NCBI RefSeq assembly: GCF_004337985.1
Contig: NW_021940921.1
Span: forward strand, 575,758 to 639,757
DNA: 64,000 bases
Reading direction: 5' to 3'
DNA from: Pyricularia pennisetigena
Lineage: Eukaryota; Ascomycota; Sordariomycetes; Magnaporthales; Pyriculariaceae
How positions within the stretch are numbered: position 1 is the first letter of the stretch; each line of letters starts with the position of its first letter. Positions 33,800-46,972 of this stretch are shown one piece after another. Made by a program: the position numbers and the translations under genes. The notes under the pieces are model-generated. The model ran no database searches and was not told the origin of the DNA. It saw only the letters and a program-made list of their open reading frames with translations.

Positions 33800-36700
33800 A
33801 AAGGAAAATCTTTTTTCGTTATTGTTTTGAAATTTAGGAAAAAATGGGATTGTGTTTAATTTGTCCGTTTAATTAAACAGTGGAATTTTGAATAATCGAT
33901 AACGGGGAAACATCGGTTAAATTTTGTATTAAAAATTTGTTAAAATTAAAAATTTGTACTATTTAATTGTTTTTTTTTCCTTTTTTGCATTATTATTTGT
34001 CGCCAGGTTTTATTTACACAAATATGGCAAAAATAAAATAAAAAAAACGTCGACAAATTCCTAATTCTCCCAAATTAGACCAAATACTACCATATAATAA
34101 ATAAGCATTTTTTTTTTAATTATCAGATATTTAAATTAACAATTTGTAGATTTCCGGTTAATTTACGTCGAACCCATTGCGTATTTTTACATTTTTTTAA
34201 ACAAATAAGCCCCGAATTACCCTTACGATTACGGGAAATTCCAAAAACACCTTTACCTATTATCCATTTAAAAAATAATTTATAAATAAAACGAGGGAAA
34301 ATTAAAAAAACCGCAAAAAAGGCAATTGGGGGCAAACCACCAAATCGAAATACCGGAAAATTTAATATACGGGTACAAAATAATGGATAATAGAGGAATA
34401 ATCGTGCAAAACCGTTTAAACTTGGGAGTAAAAAATATAATTGGTTATATTGGATGGTTATATTTTAATAATTGTTTATAATAATTGCGTTAAAGGAAAT
34501 CCGCCGATTGCAATTCCGTACAGACTTTTTAATCCCCAAAATCGCTTTTTAGCGCTTGGTTAAAGATGTAATGTCCACAATTGCGCTTTATATTACATTG
34601 CAAATACAAAAAAAGGCTTTAATAATATTGCAAAAAGCGGCGGAAATGTTTTTGGTACAATTATTTACTGCTTTAAACCTTGCTGCTATTTATGTAAAAC
34701 GGGTTAAAATATCAACGAAAAATATATAATTGGTTCGGTTAATATTAAAAGCAATGGGTTATAAGATTTTTTTTAAAATAGTAAAATATAAAATTCAATT
34801 AACCGTTTGGATATTTTTTTTAAATTTTATTTTTGTTTAACTGGAAATTTATTACGCTAATTAAATGTAAATAAAATCTACGCAATTGAAGGTTTTAGCA
34901 TCTAATATTACCGTAAAATATATAATTAAAATTCGCAATTATTCCGCGTATTTAAATTAAATAGCAGGTAAAAAATCCCCTTTAAACTTTTTAAGTATTT
35001 TACTGTAAATTGGTTTTATAATTAGCACCTGTAACCTTTTTGCCTAACGTTTAGGTGTTTCTGGGTAATTAGGCATTTTAACCCAATTATTCGCAGTAAA
35101 TGGGAGCGTAATTTATCCATCCACATTTTTTTAAATTACTATTCGGCAAATGGTACGAATGGATTTGTTTAATATATTTGTATAAATTTTATAAGGGGCC
35201 TGTTTAACCCAAATGCGCTGGATAGGTGTTTTGCGATTAAAAACCCTATACGATTTTTAAACGCGGAATAAGGCGGTAATTTTAATGTAATTATAATTTA
35301 CAATTAAAGGTTTAGGTACGCCAAAACAAATAAAAACGCGTAAAATAATTGCTTTAACCAAGATGAGGGACTGTATAAGCGTAGAATAAATCGCCCTGTA
35401 AAATAATTAACAATTATTTTATTTTGGAAAATTAAAATGTGTAAAATTTATTTTGTTTTAATTTTAAATAACTGGTATATTTGGTTTATATTAAAATTAT
35501 AAACCGCAGTGTTTTTCGCCCAATAATGCACCTTAGTGGCCAAATGGGCTGCCAGGGAATACCAGAATCGATATATTATATGGTAAAATAAACTACGTAA
35601 TACTTAAAATTGTTAACCGTATATTTAAATAACCATTTTATGTAATTATTTATAATTTACCAATTCAGCTATTTTGGCTTGATTTAAATTGGCCGTTTTA
35701 CCAAAATGCGCGGTTTTGTGGCGGATTTGGCGCATTATATAACCAAATTTGAAAGAATTTTCAGGTAAAATACCTTTTCCAAACCTGTGGAAAATCTGGC
35801 GGACAAATTAACTCGTTTTACTTTGGTAGGTGTATTATTTATATAATAATACAGTAACCATTTTTCCCCATTTTTGCATTTTAAATTCGGCCTTTTTAAT
35901 GGGAATTTGAAAAAACGCTTTAAAAACCTTTTTTAAATTATTTAAATCCTCCATATCTTGCCAATTCTCGTCGTCGATTGGGGCAGGGGTGCGGGATTTC
36001 AAACCGAATTTGGATTGCAGGTTTTTCCAATACTGGCTTTAAAATTTCCTGGATGGTTATATTTAATGGTTACCACGTTATTTTGGTATTAAAAAAGGTT
36101 ATATATAATAGTTATTCATTTTTTGGCAATAAAATCAGCTTTAAACTTATTTTCCATTTGCTTTCGTACGAATTTAATAAACGCAAGGTATTTATATTCG
36201 TTCCGCAGTTTGGATTTTTAACGAAATAATGCGGTGTTGAAACGCTTGCGTGCGCGGTCCATTATTAGTTTAAATTCGTCGCCATTTTCTGCTTGCGTTT
36301 TCAGCTTTTTGTTGCGATCGCGCGACTTGTGGGCTTTTTATCCTATTTTTTCGTCGTTTTTGCGTTTACGGGCTAGAAATTGTTAATTGTTAAATTAAAA
36401 TTGAAATGCATTTTTTAAAATAAAAATGTTTACCCATATTTGCAAATAATAGCAATATTTAAAAATAATTAATTGTTCCAAACGTAGCAAAATTGTAATT
36501 AAAATTTGAAATTGAAAATTTTGGTTGAAATTCAAATTTTTATTGTTTTAATAAATTTGATAAATTTGATAAAACAAAAAGATTTTGCGTTTGGATTCCC
36601 AATTTGGTTACCCCATATTTAATTTGTTTGCACCTTACCCAATTAAATTTAGCGCCGCTGTGAAAATTTTCCACGTTAAACCTAATTAGGCTTAAATTAA

Positions 36701-38140
36701 ATAATACCCCGCTTTTATTCACTTTTTCGCAATTACCAAAAAAAAATTCGGCTTTTAACCCGATTATTTATCCGCACCAATTTTCTTTTTGTTTTTATTT
36801 TTCGTTATCCACCATTCGCATTACCTGTAACCATTTTTCGTTATTATTTTTGTTTTTATTAAAAAATTTATCGCCAGGTTATTTTTAATTAATTTAATTA
36901 AAATGGCTTTTCGCGCCCAAATTCCCCGTTCGATTGCAGGTAAAAAACCTCAAACCTTTCCTCAATTTACGAAACTTTAAATTTTTCCTTAATTTATATA
37001 AAAAGTTTTAAAAAAGAATATACCAGTGGGTAAACAGGGGCAAAATCGCCGGTTTAAACCTGGTAATAAGTTTTATCCATTTTCTATTTTACAATTATAT
37101 ATTAACTCCATTTTAATAATTGCTTTACGCGAAATCAGGCGGTACCAAAAAACCCTTAAACTATTCGTCCCCAAAACTCCTTTCCAACGCCTGGTACGGG
37201 AATTGGTTTAAAATTATAAACATGGTTTTCGTTTCCAACTAGTCGTTTTTATGGTTTTGCAAAAAATAATAGAATGTTTTTTTGTTATTTTTTTATAAAT
37301 AAAAACCTTTTATTATAACCATTTTAACATTATTTAATTATTAATTTCTACGTTATCCACGTTCGCCGTATTATTATCCAAATTAAAAATATGCATTTCG
37401 TTAAATATATTTTAAATATTATGGATAAATGGATATACCCCCAATATTCCAGCCAAAGGGATTTTTAAATGGCTGGTTATTTCCGCATTGGCCCTAAAAA
37501 TAAAAAATTTATATCCCCATTACCCGTCGTTTCGATTTTATTTGGTCCTAATAGTTAAAACCTATTACGCCCTGCATCGAAATTCCCAAAAGTTTCCAAA
37601 ATAGCGAAAACTCCGTCACCTGCCAAATTTGTAGGTAAAAAACCTGCCAAAATTATTGGCAAAATATTCCCCAAAATTGCTGGAAAAAGTTTGCCGTAAT
37701 TAACTATTATTACAAATTCGTCGTTTTCGTTTTCGTTTGCGGATTCGATTTCCTTTTCGTTTTTGTTTTTTTTACTTAACAATATAGGTGAAAATAATTA
37801 TAAAAATAAAAAGGAAAAACAGGATGAAAAATTGGATAATAAACAGGATAAAAAATAGGAAAAGCTGCAGGATAACCAGGTTAATTTTATTAACCCTAAT
37901 ACGGATATGGAAAATATTAGTTAAATTGTGTAAGGAATAAGATAATGGGTTTGAAAGGAGGGATGGTTATTTAGGATGGTTACCATAATTTCCCTCCCAT
38001 TATATTGCGTTATTTGTAATTTTAAAACCTGTTAATCGATGGTTATATTAATGGATATATTTTATTTATTAACTATTTATCCCAATTTCAACAAAATCGT
38101 TTTCCTTTTACATTATTGTTCCTTTTTAATTATTTTAGCA
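33800..38140. other. Unidentified half of the hAT element
   Basis: A+T-rich with many stops. On the minus strand around 36350-36130 there is a stretch of lysine/arginine-rich coding-like sequence (DRNKKLKTQAENGDEF), and 37555-37782 has an open 75-codon frame. This may be a second transposon gene or captured sequence. Nothing recognisable. Confidence 0.4.
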
Positions 38141-38301
38141 CGAAAACCCGCGGGTTACCCAAGTCGGGTTAAGCCCGCCAGCCCACGGGCCCCTATTTAC
38201 CCGCCAAGAAAACCCGTGGGCCATTACGGGCCCCCGCCAAGAGCCCATGGGTTGGCGGGCCGGGCTGGGCTAAACCTATTTTCGGGTTTTGGCAGGCCTT
38301 A

Positions 38302-38400
38302 AATACCGCTATGTTTGAACCAATTTCAACGATATTAGAACCAAGATTTCAAGGACTAGGCTGCGTATGTAAGCAAACGTCCGGGTGAGGTCTAATCATA
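38302..38400 (+). repeat. Family A copy, right part
   Basis: Second target-site copy followed by family A tail (AAGCAAACGTCCGGGTGAGG). Continues the copy interrupted at 30151. Confidence 0.8.
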
Positions 38401-38749
38401 AATACATCATTTACTTATCTGTTTCTAGAAAAGCGGGGAATTTATATTATTTTTCAAGCTTTAATTTATTTGATTAAGTGAAATCCGTCAAATAAAAGCT
38501 AAAAAAGTCTTTTAATATCATTGCTATATATTGCGTTTATCCAAGTATCATCTGACTCTATTAAAGATTCGGCTTATTGTTTAATGCTCCCATAAGTTAT
38601 ATGATAACCTATAAACGTTAATAAAATATTTATCTTGAAGGCTAGTTGTATGCGTTTTGCACCCTTAAATAAGCATACTTATATTTATTGAGAGATATCA
38701 TTTAACTGGTATTTTTTGCTGTTAATTATTATGAAAGTATTAATAGGTC

Positions 38750-38965
38750 TTCCGTAATGTCGATCGATCAACAGAACGTTGTTACACGAATATAAAGATA
38801 TTAATTGTGTGTCTTCTATGAAACTTTCTAGAGGTGAGCTTCTGAACGTCCTTCCGTCTTATACCCGCAACTGGGCGGGTGAGTCACGTGCAATTGGCCC
38901 GTGCGGCATTGCACGTGGATTATCGCTCTATTGTTAATTTGACCGCGATTACCTTTATTCCAACA
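38750..38965 (-). repeat. LTR-like dispersed repeat D, copy 2
   Basis: Inverted relative to 24667-24886; begins TGTTGGAATAAAGG on the minus strand and is less decayed (GCCGCACGGGCCAATTGCAC). Confidence 0.65.
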
Positions 38966-39529
38966 CCGGCAATTCTTTCTTTTCTTCACGCGGTTAACGA
39001 CCTCCAATTTAATCGTAATAGAAACTTTTAAAGCGAAAACAACGGAAACAGTTATATAATTTACGATAAATTTGCTATAAGCGGTTCTAATATTTATTCG
39101 TTGCGCTTTTGCTTTCCGCAACGGGTTATGGATTCTTATTATCGTGGTTATTAACCCACCAAACCTCCTTTAAGAACAATAGCTTTAAATAATTTCGTTT
39201 AACGTTCCTATTATTTATTCAATTTATCATTTAATCGCAGTGACGTCTTTTTGAATTAATTGCAAATTTTTGGCGACTTCTTTCGTTTATAAAAAGGCTT
39301 TTTCTGCCATAAAATCGATACGAAATAGTGGTAATTTTTCACAGCCTTTTTTCAGCATTTTTCAAATTATTTTTTGGCAGTTATCCTTTTTGGCCGTTTT
39401 GCTGCTTATCTGTTATTGGGTCTGTCCTTTTTACCATTCGGTTTAAATTCGACCTGATTTTCGCCATTATATCTGCTTTTCCCGACGTTGCGAATAAAAG
39501 TAAATTCTTGTTTTTAACTTTATCGTTAT

Positions 39530-40096
39530 TGTTAACAATATGGGTTACTAACAGGGGTTTAGGCATTAGCCTAGGTGCGGCGTGGTGCTAGTTGCGTTGT
39601 AAAAGCCTGTAATTACAGGGCTTAAATGCACTAAACTCACTAAAATGGTTCACTAATTTTGGGATTAATAGATTTAATTCATTGGTGGGGGAAACTTTGC
39701 TTTATCTCCCTTACATACTCTCCGACATCGAAGTGGGGGTCCGCACCCCGCAAAAGGTTCCGGTGCCGCACACGATTTTCCGAAAAATTATTTTATATAC
39801 GTTGTTGAAAAAACACCCTCATTTCCATACAAACCATTTCTGGGTTCGCATTAATTTGCTAATTTGGTGAAAATTTCAACCCGGTACAGGGTAGCTGATT
39901 CGTAAATGCAGGGTGGGTATTAAACCCGGTACAGGGTGAAACCCCATTCGCTAATTTTAAATCGCAACTCCTGCAACATACAAAATATAACAGAAAATCT
40001 GACAACCTCAGCAGCCCCATTTCGGTACTATTTATTATAATTTATATACAAACAAAAATGGACCCATTACATGCTAAATAACGCATATAATTAACA
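39530..40096 (-). repeat. Copia 3' LTR
   Basis: 567 bp, TGTTAA...TTAACA ends. On the minus strand it starts directly after AAAAAAAGGGGG (40108-40097), a polypurine tract, so it is the 3' LTR of the minus-strand copia element to its right. Confidence 0.85.
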
Positions 40097-40659
40097 CCCC
40101 CTTTTTTTGCTACTATTTATATAAAATCGGAAAAAACAAATATATAAAAAATAAAACCCTAAAACAAAAAAATCCCCTTTATATCCCAACCCGATTCGAA
40201 TTCCCGATATAAACCCCCTGGATAATTAAACCTTTTATACCGACCTGTAACCCTTTAAATGGACGAACCCCCGAATTGGAAAAAACCCCCAAAATTATAA
40301 TAACCCCCGGATTCGAACCCCCGATTTGCATAATATTAACCCACGGAATTAATTATTAAACCAGGGATTTAATTTAGTTGTTCGTTGGTAATAGTCCAAA
40401 TTAGGTATATTATATAGGGTATTTCGGATGCGTAAATCGCCCAAAACACGAACTTTTTCAATTTGAATTCAATTTTTGGTATAAGGTCGGTATAATTTGT
40501 TTATTAATTAACCTGTACAGGGTAGATTCGGGTAGTACGGCCGGTATTGGGCTAATAAAAATCCAATAATTACAAATAAAGGAAATGTAATGGGTAATTT
40601 ATTAACGAATTAATTAAATACCATAAAATCCAATAGGTAAAAATTAAATTTTTAGAGGT
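40097..40659. other. Copia 3' untranslated region with polypurine tract
   Basis: Polypurine tract at the edge, then A+T-rich sequence with CCCGGATTCGAACCCCCG (about 40310), which looks like a tRNA B box but does not fold into a tRNA. Confidence 0.5.
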
Positions 40660-43600
40660 TTAAACCCTATAAATTTTAAAAAAAACCTTATAAATTGGAA
40701 GCGTTAAGGGTTTTATTAGGCTATTAGCGGGCATTTGTTTGGATTCCAGGTATTTTAAAGTTATTAATCCTTTTATAACTAATTCCCGTACGTAATGAGA
40801 TTTTAATAACGTATATTTAATACGTTGGTAATGCGTAGGATTATATGCGTTAGTTATAAAACCTATATTATTTCCAAATATTGCAATAAGGCTTTTTATA
40901 GGTAATCCAATTTTCATAAATAAATTTTTAAACCATTATATTTGACGCAGGGCTTCCGTTAAGGTATTAGTTTCGGTTTTTGGAGTGTTTAAAACTATAA
41001 TATTAGCTTTTTTGCACTTCCACGTTATAGGGCCCCCAAATAGGGTATACAAATATCCGTAAATGGATTTTGAATTTTCCCTAGCCCCGGCAAAATCGCT
41101 ATTACTAAAACCCAGTAATTTTAGGCTTTTAAAACCCTTTATTAATAGATTGGGTGGTAATTCGGTTTTAAATAATTTATTTCCGTAATAAATAAATAAA
41201 GATTTAATACCCGTTAAATAACGTAGTAGGTTTTTAACTGCCGTTAAATGGATTATAGTGGTTTTTGTTAAAAAACGTAAAAACCGTTAAACCGTAAAAC
41301 CAATATCCGGGCGCGTTAATAATATTTAATACGTAAGGGTACCGATAATACGTTGTAATAATTTAATTTCCAGCGCATTTACGAGTTTACCCCCATTATA
41401 TTTTAGCACACCCGGTTGCAAGGGAATAAATATAAGTTTGCAATTAATTAATCCGAATGTTGCTAATATTTCCTTTATATATTGATTTTAATGGAGCCAA
41501 AATAGGCGTTTAGGCCTAGTTTTTATAATTTAAACGTTTAAAAAATAGGTTGCAGGGCCTTTATTTTCCAACGCGTATATTTTATTAAAACGGGTTTTTA
41601 AATCCTGAATATATTGCAATTTAGGACCTATTAACAGGTAATCGTTTACAAAAGTAACGATAAAGTGTTTCGATTTAACGTTATAAAAAACAGCGGGATT
41701 AAAAATTAATGGTTTAAAACCTTTTTTAAAAAATAGGGTTTTAAGTTTGTTTTACCATTTTTTTGGACCTTATTTCAAACCATATAACGCTTTTTCCAAC
41801 TATATAACCTGCAAGTTTTTCGGGATATAACCCATTTCTATTAAAATCTTAGCGGTGGTAAAGTTACAATTTTTTACCCATTCGTTAAAACCGTTTGGAA
41901 TTTGCAAATATATATTTACGTCGGTAAGGTCACTATTTAAAAACGCACCGATAAAATCGATTTGTTTTATTTCCCAATTTTATGCATTAGTTATAACTAA
42001 TAATATACGCCAGGTAAGTGGTATATTAATGTTAGTAAAAGTTTCGATATAATTAGGCCTTCGACCTGTAAAAAACCTTTAATAACAAACCTAGCTTTAT
42101 ATTTTATAGGTTTATTATTTTTATCCTTTTTTAATTTAAATACCGGCCGGATAAAAACGAGTTTACGGTTTATAGACATTTTAATTTTTGGGATAAAACG
42201 GAAGGTTTTTGCAGTAACGATTTGGTCGAATTTAAATGTTAAAACAGTTAATTATTTAGCATTTTCAGGGTTATTTAAAACCTGTTGGTAATTATTTGGT
42301 TTACCATTTTTAGTGGGTTTTTTCTTTATTTCTTTTTTGGTTTGAAAACAAAGATAATGCAGGTAATTTACATCCATTAAATCTGGGTTTTCAAACTGCG
42401 AATTTAACTCCATATTTTGTATTTTAAGTGCTGAAAACACCGGAACTTCCGTTATTTTAGGTATTGGGTTAGGTACCGCTACCGTTATAGGTTTTGGGGG
42501 GCGAACGGTAGGTTGTACAGGCCTGGCGGGCATTGTATTTTCAGGGTTTAAATACCCTGTAACCGGTGGTTAATGCCTTATATTTTTAGGGTGTTTTAGG
42601 GGATAATTATCCGCTGGAACGCTGTTGATTTCGTTTCTAGATTTAGAAATAAAATCCCCTTTTAAATTTGTATTTTCCCCTTTTAAAATCTGTAGCGTTT
42701 CCCCTCAAATAACCAAGTTTTCAGCGGCTATACCCTTTATAATTTTTACGGTAACAGTTTTGTATACGGCCCGTTTAGCGGGTGCGTAAACCAACGCTGT
42801 AAAATTTAATAAATGGGTTAAAAGTTTTACCGTTTCGGTGCGGGGAACCAATTTATTAAATTTTTGGCGATTTTCCAGCGCTATAATAGCCTGGTATACA
42901 GTACCAATAACCCGAAAATGCCCTAAATTGGGTTTATACGGTAATCCAGGTTAGAACTCGGAATAAAATTCCTCGTAAAATGTTAAATCCTTATTAATTA
43001 CCGCTGTACGGTTAATTAAACTAACCACGGCAGGTAGTAAATAATATTATAAATATAATAGTAAACCCGCCGTTATAATAGCAGACCAAAACTTACCCAA
43101 AATAACCCTAAAGGACCGTTCCGTTAATCCGTTTTGGCCGTGGTTATAAGGATTCGAAATGCTAAAATTAATATTTTTGCTTGTAAACCAATTTTAAAAG
43201 TTTGTATTAACCTCGTGCCCCCCATCGAAATGAAAATTTAGGGGGTAGCGCCCGTACGTAGCCTTTAAAACCCTAAAAAAGCCTTTCATAGTGTTACGAT
43301 CAGGGTATCGGGTAACCTGTTCTTAGGGTAAAGTACAGTGGGTTGAAGCAACTGAGCGTCTGGACTGGGTAACTGGGGTTCCTCAATAACTGGGGTGAAG
43401 TTATGATCGATTCCTGGGTAGGTAGTAAGTTGATTGCTGCTAAGCAATCTTAAGCTAAGTTTTATCTACATGGTAATGAGCGTGTCCTTAAATAGTCCGT
43501 TGTTCTGGGTGTGATATGTGTGATATGTCCCATAGCCCGCATATCACTTGTTCTGCTATGATTGATATGACATATCAATTATATGGTTTTCTTAGCGGTC

Positions 43601-46300
43601 ACGTGGGGTCACGTGATCTCTTATGTAATTCTGTTTCCTGTCGGTCGGTGTTTTTTCTCTGGTCGAGTGTCGTTAGGAGGGGTGTGACCCCGCCTGGCCT
43701 CATTGGTACCAACCCATCTTATCTGGTCGTAACACATAGCCATTAAAACCGTAGGTCCGGTTTTATTTTTTAATAGGATAAACCACCGAAAACGTGATTT
43801 TCGGTTCACTAATAACCAAAATACGGGCTTTTTATTGTAAAAATTAGGTCTAAAAATTACTGTATCACCTTTTATAAAATCGAAAATATTAGGGGGTGTA
43901 AGGAATGCGACTTTATTTGTACGCCTAACAAAAATGGCTTTAATCAAAGCAATACAGGTAATTGCCCTAATTTTGTCGAAATTAGGTAAACCTTTTATGA
44001 TTTTAACGGTTTTTTTTAGCAATAATAACCCTATATGCCCCAAACGCCTATACTATAACAGGGTTTTTAAACCTGGATTTCGTTATAATCACCTGTAATT
44101 CCGTTTTTTTTAGGGGTTAACCAACCGTCCGTAGTCCGTTTTAGGCCTAAAAAGAGGTAATTTACAGGGGCCTGCTTTAAATCCGATAATAAAGGGGGTT
44201 TTAATTACGGAATTCTTATATGGGAAACCCCCTTTTTTCGGAAATAATCCCTTTTATATTAGGTTGCATAAAAGGGTTATTTAGCGGTGTGCCGGGCCTA
44301 CGGGGCCAAATTTTACGTGGATTTTCAGGGTTTTTACCGCTTAATTTTTGCGTTATAAGTGAATTTACGGTTATTTCCGTATTTTGTTCGGGATTTAGCT
44401 TTTCCGTTACCGTATTTTTTTCCGGCTCCGAATCGGTGTAAATTTTATAATCCCTTTCAGGGTTTATATTATTTTAATTTTACTTCCAACGGGGCTCCGT
44501 AACCCTTTATAACCCCCTGTAAAGTTATGCTAAAAACGGTATTATATTCACCTATTATACAAGCGTAATTCGAAATAACGTTATTTTGAACAAGGATATC
44601 GCACCCTTTAACCTCCAAATAAAACGAATATTTAACGGAATTTGAATGTCCCCACGCTTTGCGATCCTTATTGTACAAGGTATTTTTGAATAATACGCCC
44701 TTTATACTATAATATATAAAACCATTAACGATATTTATTCCAAACGAAGGGATATATAAAACGTTATTTAACGTAACCTTTTTAAATTCTTTAGCTTTTT
44801 GGCCCTAATGCATTTGTATTTTCACAATTTCGGTGCCTATAGGCCTACTAGGGCCACCTCCTGTACCGATTTCGACTGTGAAACCGGGGGTATAATGGGT
44901 AAAAACTTGCTTATTTGCAAAAATATAATGCGTACTATTTGTATCGTACAGGATAGGGTAACCTTATTTCCAAGGTTTAGGGGTCCTTTTGACGCCGTGT
45001 CCAGCTTTCGATTTAATTTTAAAATTAGCTTTTTAAAATTTGTGGTTTTAGCGTTTCACCGGTATCGGTTTCCGAATCCGAATCCGAACGTAATTTTATA
45101 ATTCCACTAATAGCGGAATTAACCTTTTATTCCAGGGCGTTATACGTTGCGCATTCGTTAACGTTACCTGGAATCGAACCCGTAAATAATTCGAAATCCA
45201 TAAAGATTATGGGCGTTCCAGCGGTTAATTCGCTGGAATTGGAGGATTTTATATTTTTTGCAGAGGCAGAATCTGAATTAGAGTTTTTACTTTTTTTTCG
45301 TGATTTTGAAGTGTTTTCCAGCCCATTATTTTCTTTTTTTAACGCTTTTTTTAGCGTTCTTTACCCGATTTTTTACTTTCAAATTTATAATTAGCAGTTT
45401 TAACCGTTGTTAAGCCTGAAATTGAATTTTCGGATATAAAGTCCGCCATAAAATATTACAAATTTAATCTTTCCGCATTTTAGTTTATTACCTGCAGGGC
45501 CCGTTAAATATTGCGTTGGCGTTCGGTCCAAATAGGGAATATCCCTTTCAGGGCCCGTAAATACTGATTTTGTACGTTTATAGGGTTAATTTGCACGTTG
45601 GTGTTCGTTAATTTAATTACTAATAAGTTAAAACGGCTGTTAAATTCAAGTATTAATCCTTTAAATTTCGAAAAATTTAATGCGTGGAATTCCCGATATA
45701 GTAAATTTCGATTAATTTCGGGTGCAACGGATTAGCTATTTTCCAGGGTTTTATAAGCCGTTACGGGGTTAAACTGCCATATAATGGATTTTAAAATTTT
45801 TTTGGTTAAATTGTTTTTTATAAGCAATAATAGGATTAATTGCTCGTGTTCCGGTAAGGTATAACCAATTTCAGGTTTAAAAATAAATTCCGCTGCTTTT
45901 ATAACCCTAAATTATACTATAAACGCCTGTTTCCACAAATCGTAATTGCTAGCCTTTATCAATTTACAATTTTCGGGGAAGGAAAATACCCGTTTCGATA
46001 GTTTTTTACCTATCCCGTCACCTAATATTAGGTTACGGGGTAAATTAGGGGGTGCGGTAGCGGGTTTATTTTCCGAATTACCATTAAAATTAGTGGAATT
46101 ACCGCTTTTTAGGTTTAACAGGGTAATTAACTGTTAAATTGTCCTTTAAAATTAATCCATTTGCGTAATTAACGCTTTTAATTGCAGGTTTTGGGCCTGT
46201 AATTTAGCGGTAAAATTTCGTTTGGGTTAAATTCAAATCCCTTATCTGTTAAAATTAGGCCTGGAAAGCCCGATATAGGGCTGTTTTCCATTATAGGGTA
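40660..46300 (-). pseudogene. Copia-type retrotransposon polyprotein remains
   Basis: Decayed minus-strand polyprotein in copia order: possible gag region (46300-44100, not readable with confidence); GAG-pre-integrase and integrase (about 44040-43000, with GHIGLLLLKK, RFRWFILLKNKTG, and PYNHGQNGLTER); reverse transcriptase (about 42180-41300, with KYKARFVIKGF and the catalytic box FVNDYLLIG); RNase H (about 41150-40680, with SDFAGARENSKSIYGY). FVND instead of the usual VDD and SNSD in RNase H are G-to-A changes of the RIP type. Many stops. The integrase is interrupted by a solo LTR at 43292-43734. No matching 5' LTR is present on the right. Confidence 0.85.
43292..43734. mobile_element. Solo LTR with perfect 5-bp target duplication
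   Basis: 443 bp with ends TGTTACGATCAG and CTGGTCGTAACA (inverted, 11 of 12), flanked by CATAG on both sides (43287-43291 and 43735-43739). Base composition is balanced, unlike the surrounding copia DNA, so it escaped RIP. TGTTACG ends suggest a Ty3/gypsy-type parent; this is inference. Removal together with one CATAG lets the integrase frame continue. Confidence 0.92.
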
Positions 46301-46972
46301 ATTAAAATTATAATTGCAATTCGCTAATTTATAGCTATAATTAATTAATTTAATTGCTTAAGGATAAGTACCCAATTTAATTTAGGATTTGTTATACCGT
46401 TTGCCTTTTAACGGGTGTAGGCTTATAATTGCCAATTACAGGGTTTATTATTATTTTTAATGGTTCAAATCCATTAAAATACAGGGTTAAAATCCCTAAA
46501 ATCCGCAATTAATGGGTGCCCTGGTATTTGTACCAATCCTAATACACGTAACGAATTTAATTCGTTAAATGGGTGCAGGGTAAACTGCAGGGTATCGTGC
46601 AGGGTAACGAACTATTTAACGTAATTCCGTTAATGGGTTTATAGGTTATTGTAAACCCTATTAAGCGCATTAAAATTTTATGGGTCATTGCGAACGAATA
46701 TAAGGGTTTTTGGCCCTAATTCGCTAGCGTAAACCCTATTAAAAATTTAAACCAATTACAATGGCGTGCACAATCCACAAAAACCATACCAAAAATTTTG
46801 GATTTGCAATATAAACGATCGTTGCAATATTTGAAAGGGTTTAAATCGAACGTTAATTTTTAGCGATCCCTATTGTAAATATAGGGGGTTAGGTGCTAAA
46901 TTAGCGCCTAAAACCAATAATTTCGCACAAAAACAGCAATATTTTCGTCAATATACGTGCTGTAAAAATGCG
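46301..46972. other. 5' leader region of the copia element
   Basis: A+T-rich with several CAGGGTA words; expected 5' LTR not found. Confidence 0.4.

Larger units (their letters stand above)
30152..38301 (-). mobile_element. hAT-superfamily DNA transposon, 8.15 kb, RIP-decayed
   Basis: Terminal inverted repeats TAAGGCATTCCAAAACCC (left) and TAAGGCCTGCCAAAACCC (right, reverse complement), 16 of 18 identical and fitting the hAT terminal consensus YARNG. Flanking 8-bp duplication AATACCGT (30144-30151) and AATACCGC (38302-38309), one transition apart; 8 bp is diagnostic for hAT. Removing the element and one duplicate restores a continuous family A repeat. G+C-rich subterminal zones (30170-30315 and 38140-38290) are packed with CCCGTGGG/CCCACGGG words, likely transposase binding sites. 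The interior is very A+T-rich. Transposase remains lie on the minus strand. The 34-38 kb half is unidentified. Confidence 0.9.

Noticed and set aside
40290..40330. tRNA-like B box (GGTTCGAATCC on the minus strand)
   Set aside because: Flanking sequence does not give a T-stem or cloverleaf; a similar motif near 45170 also fails.
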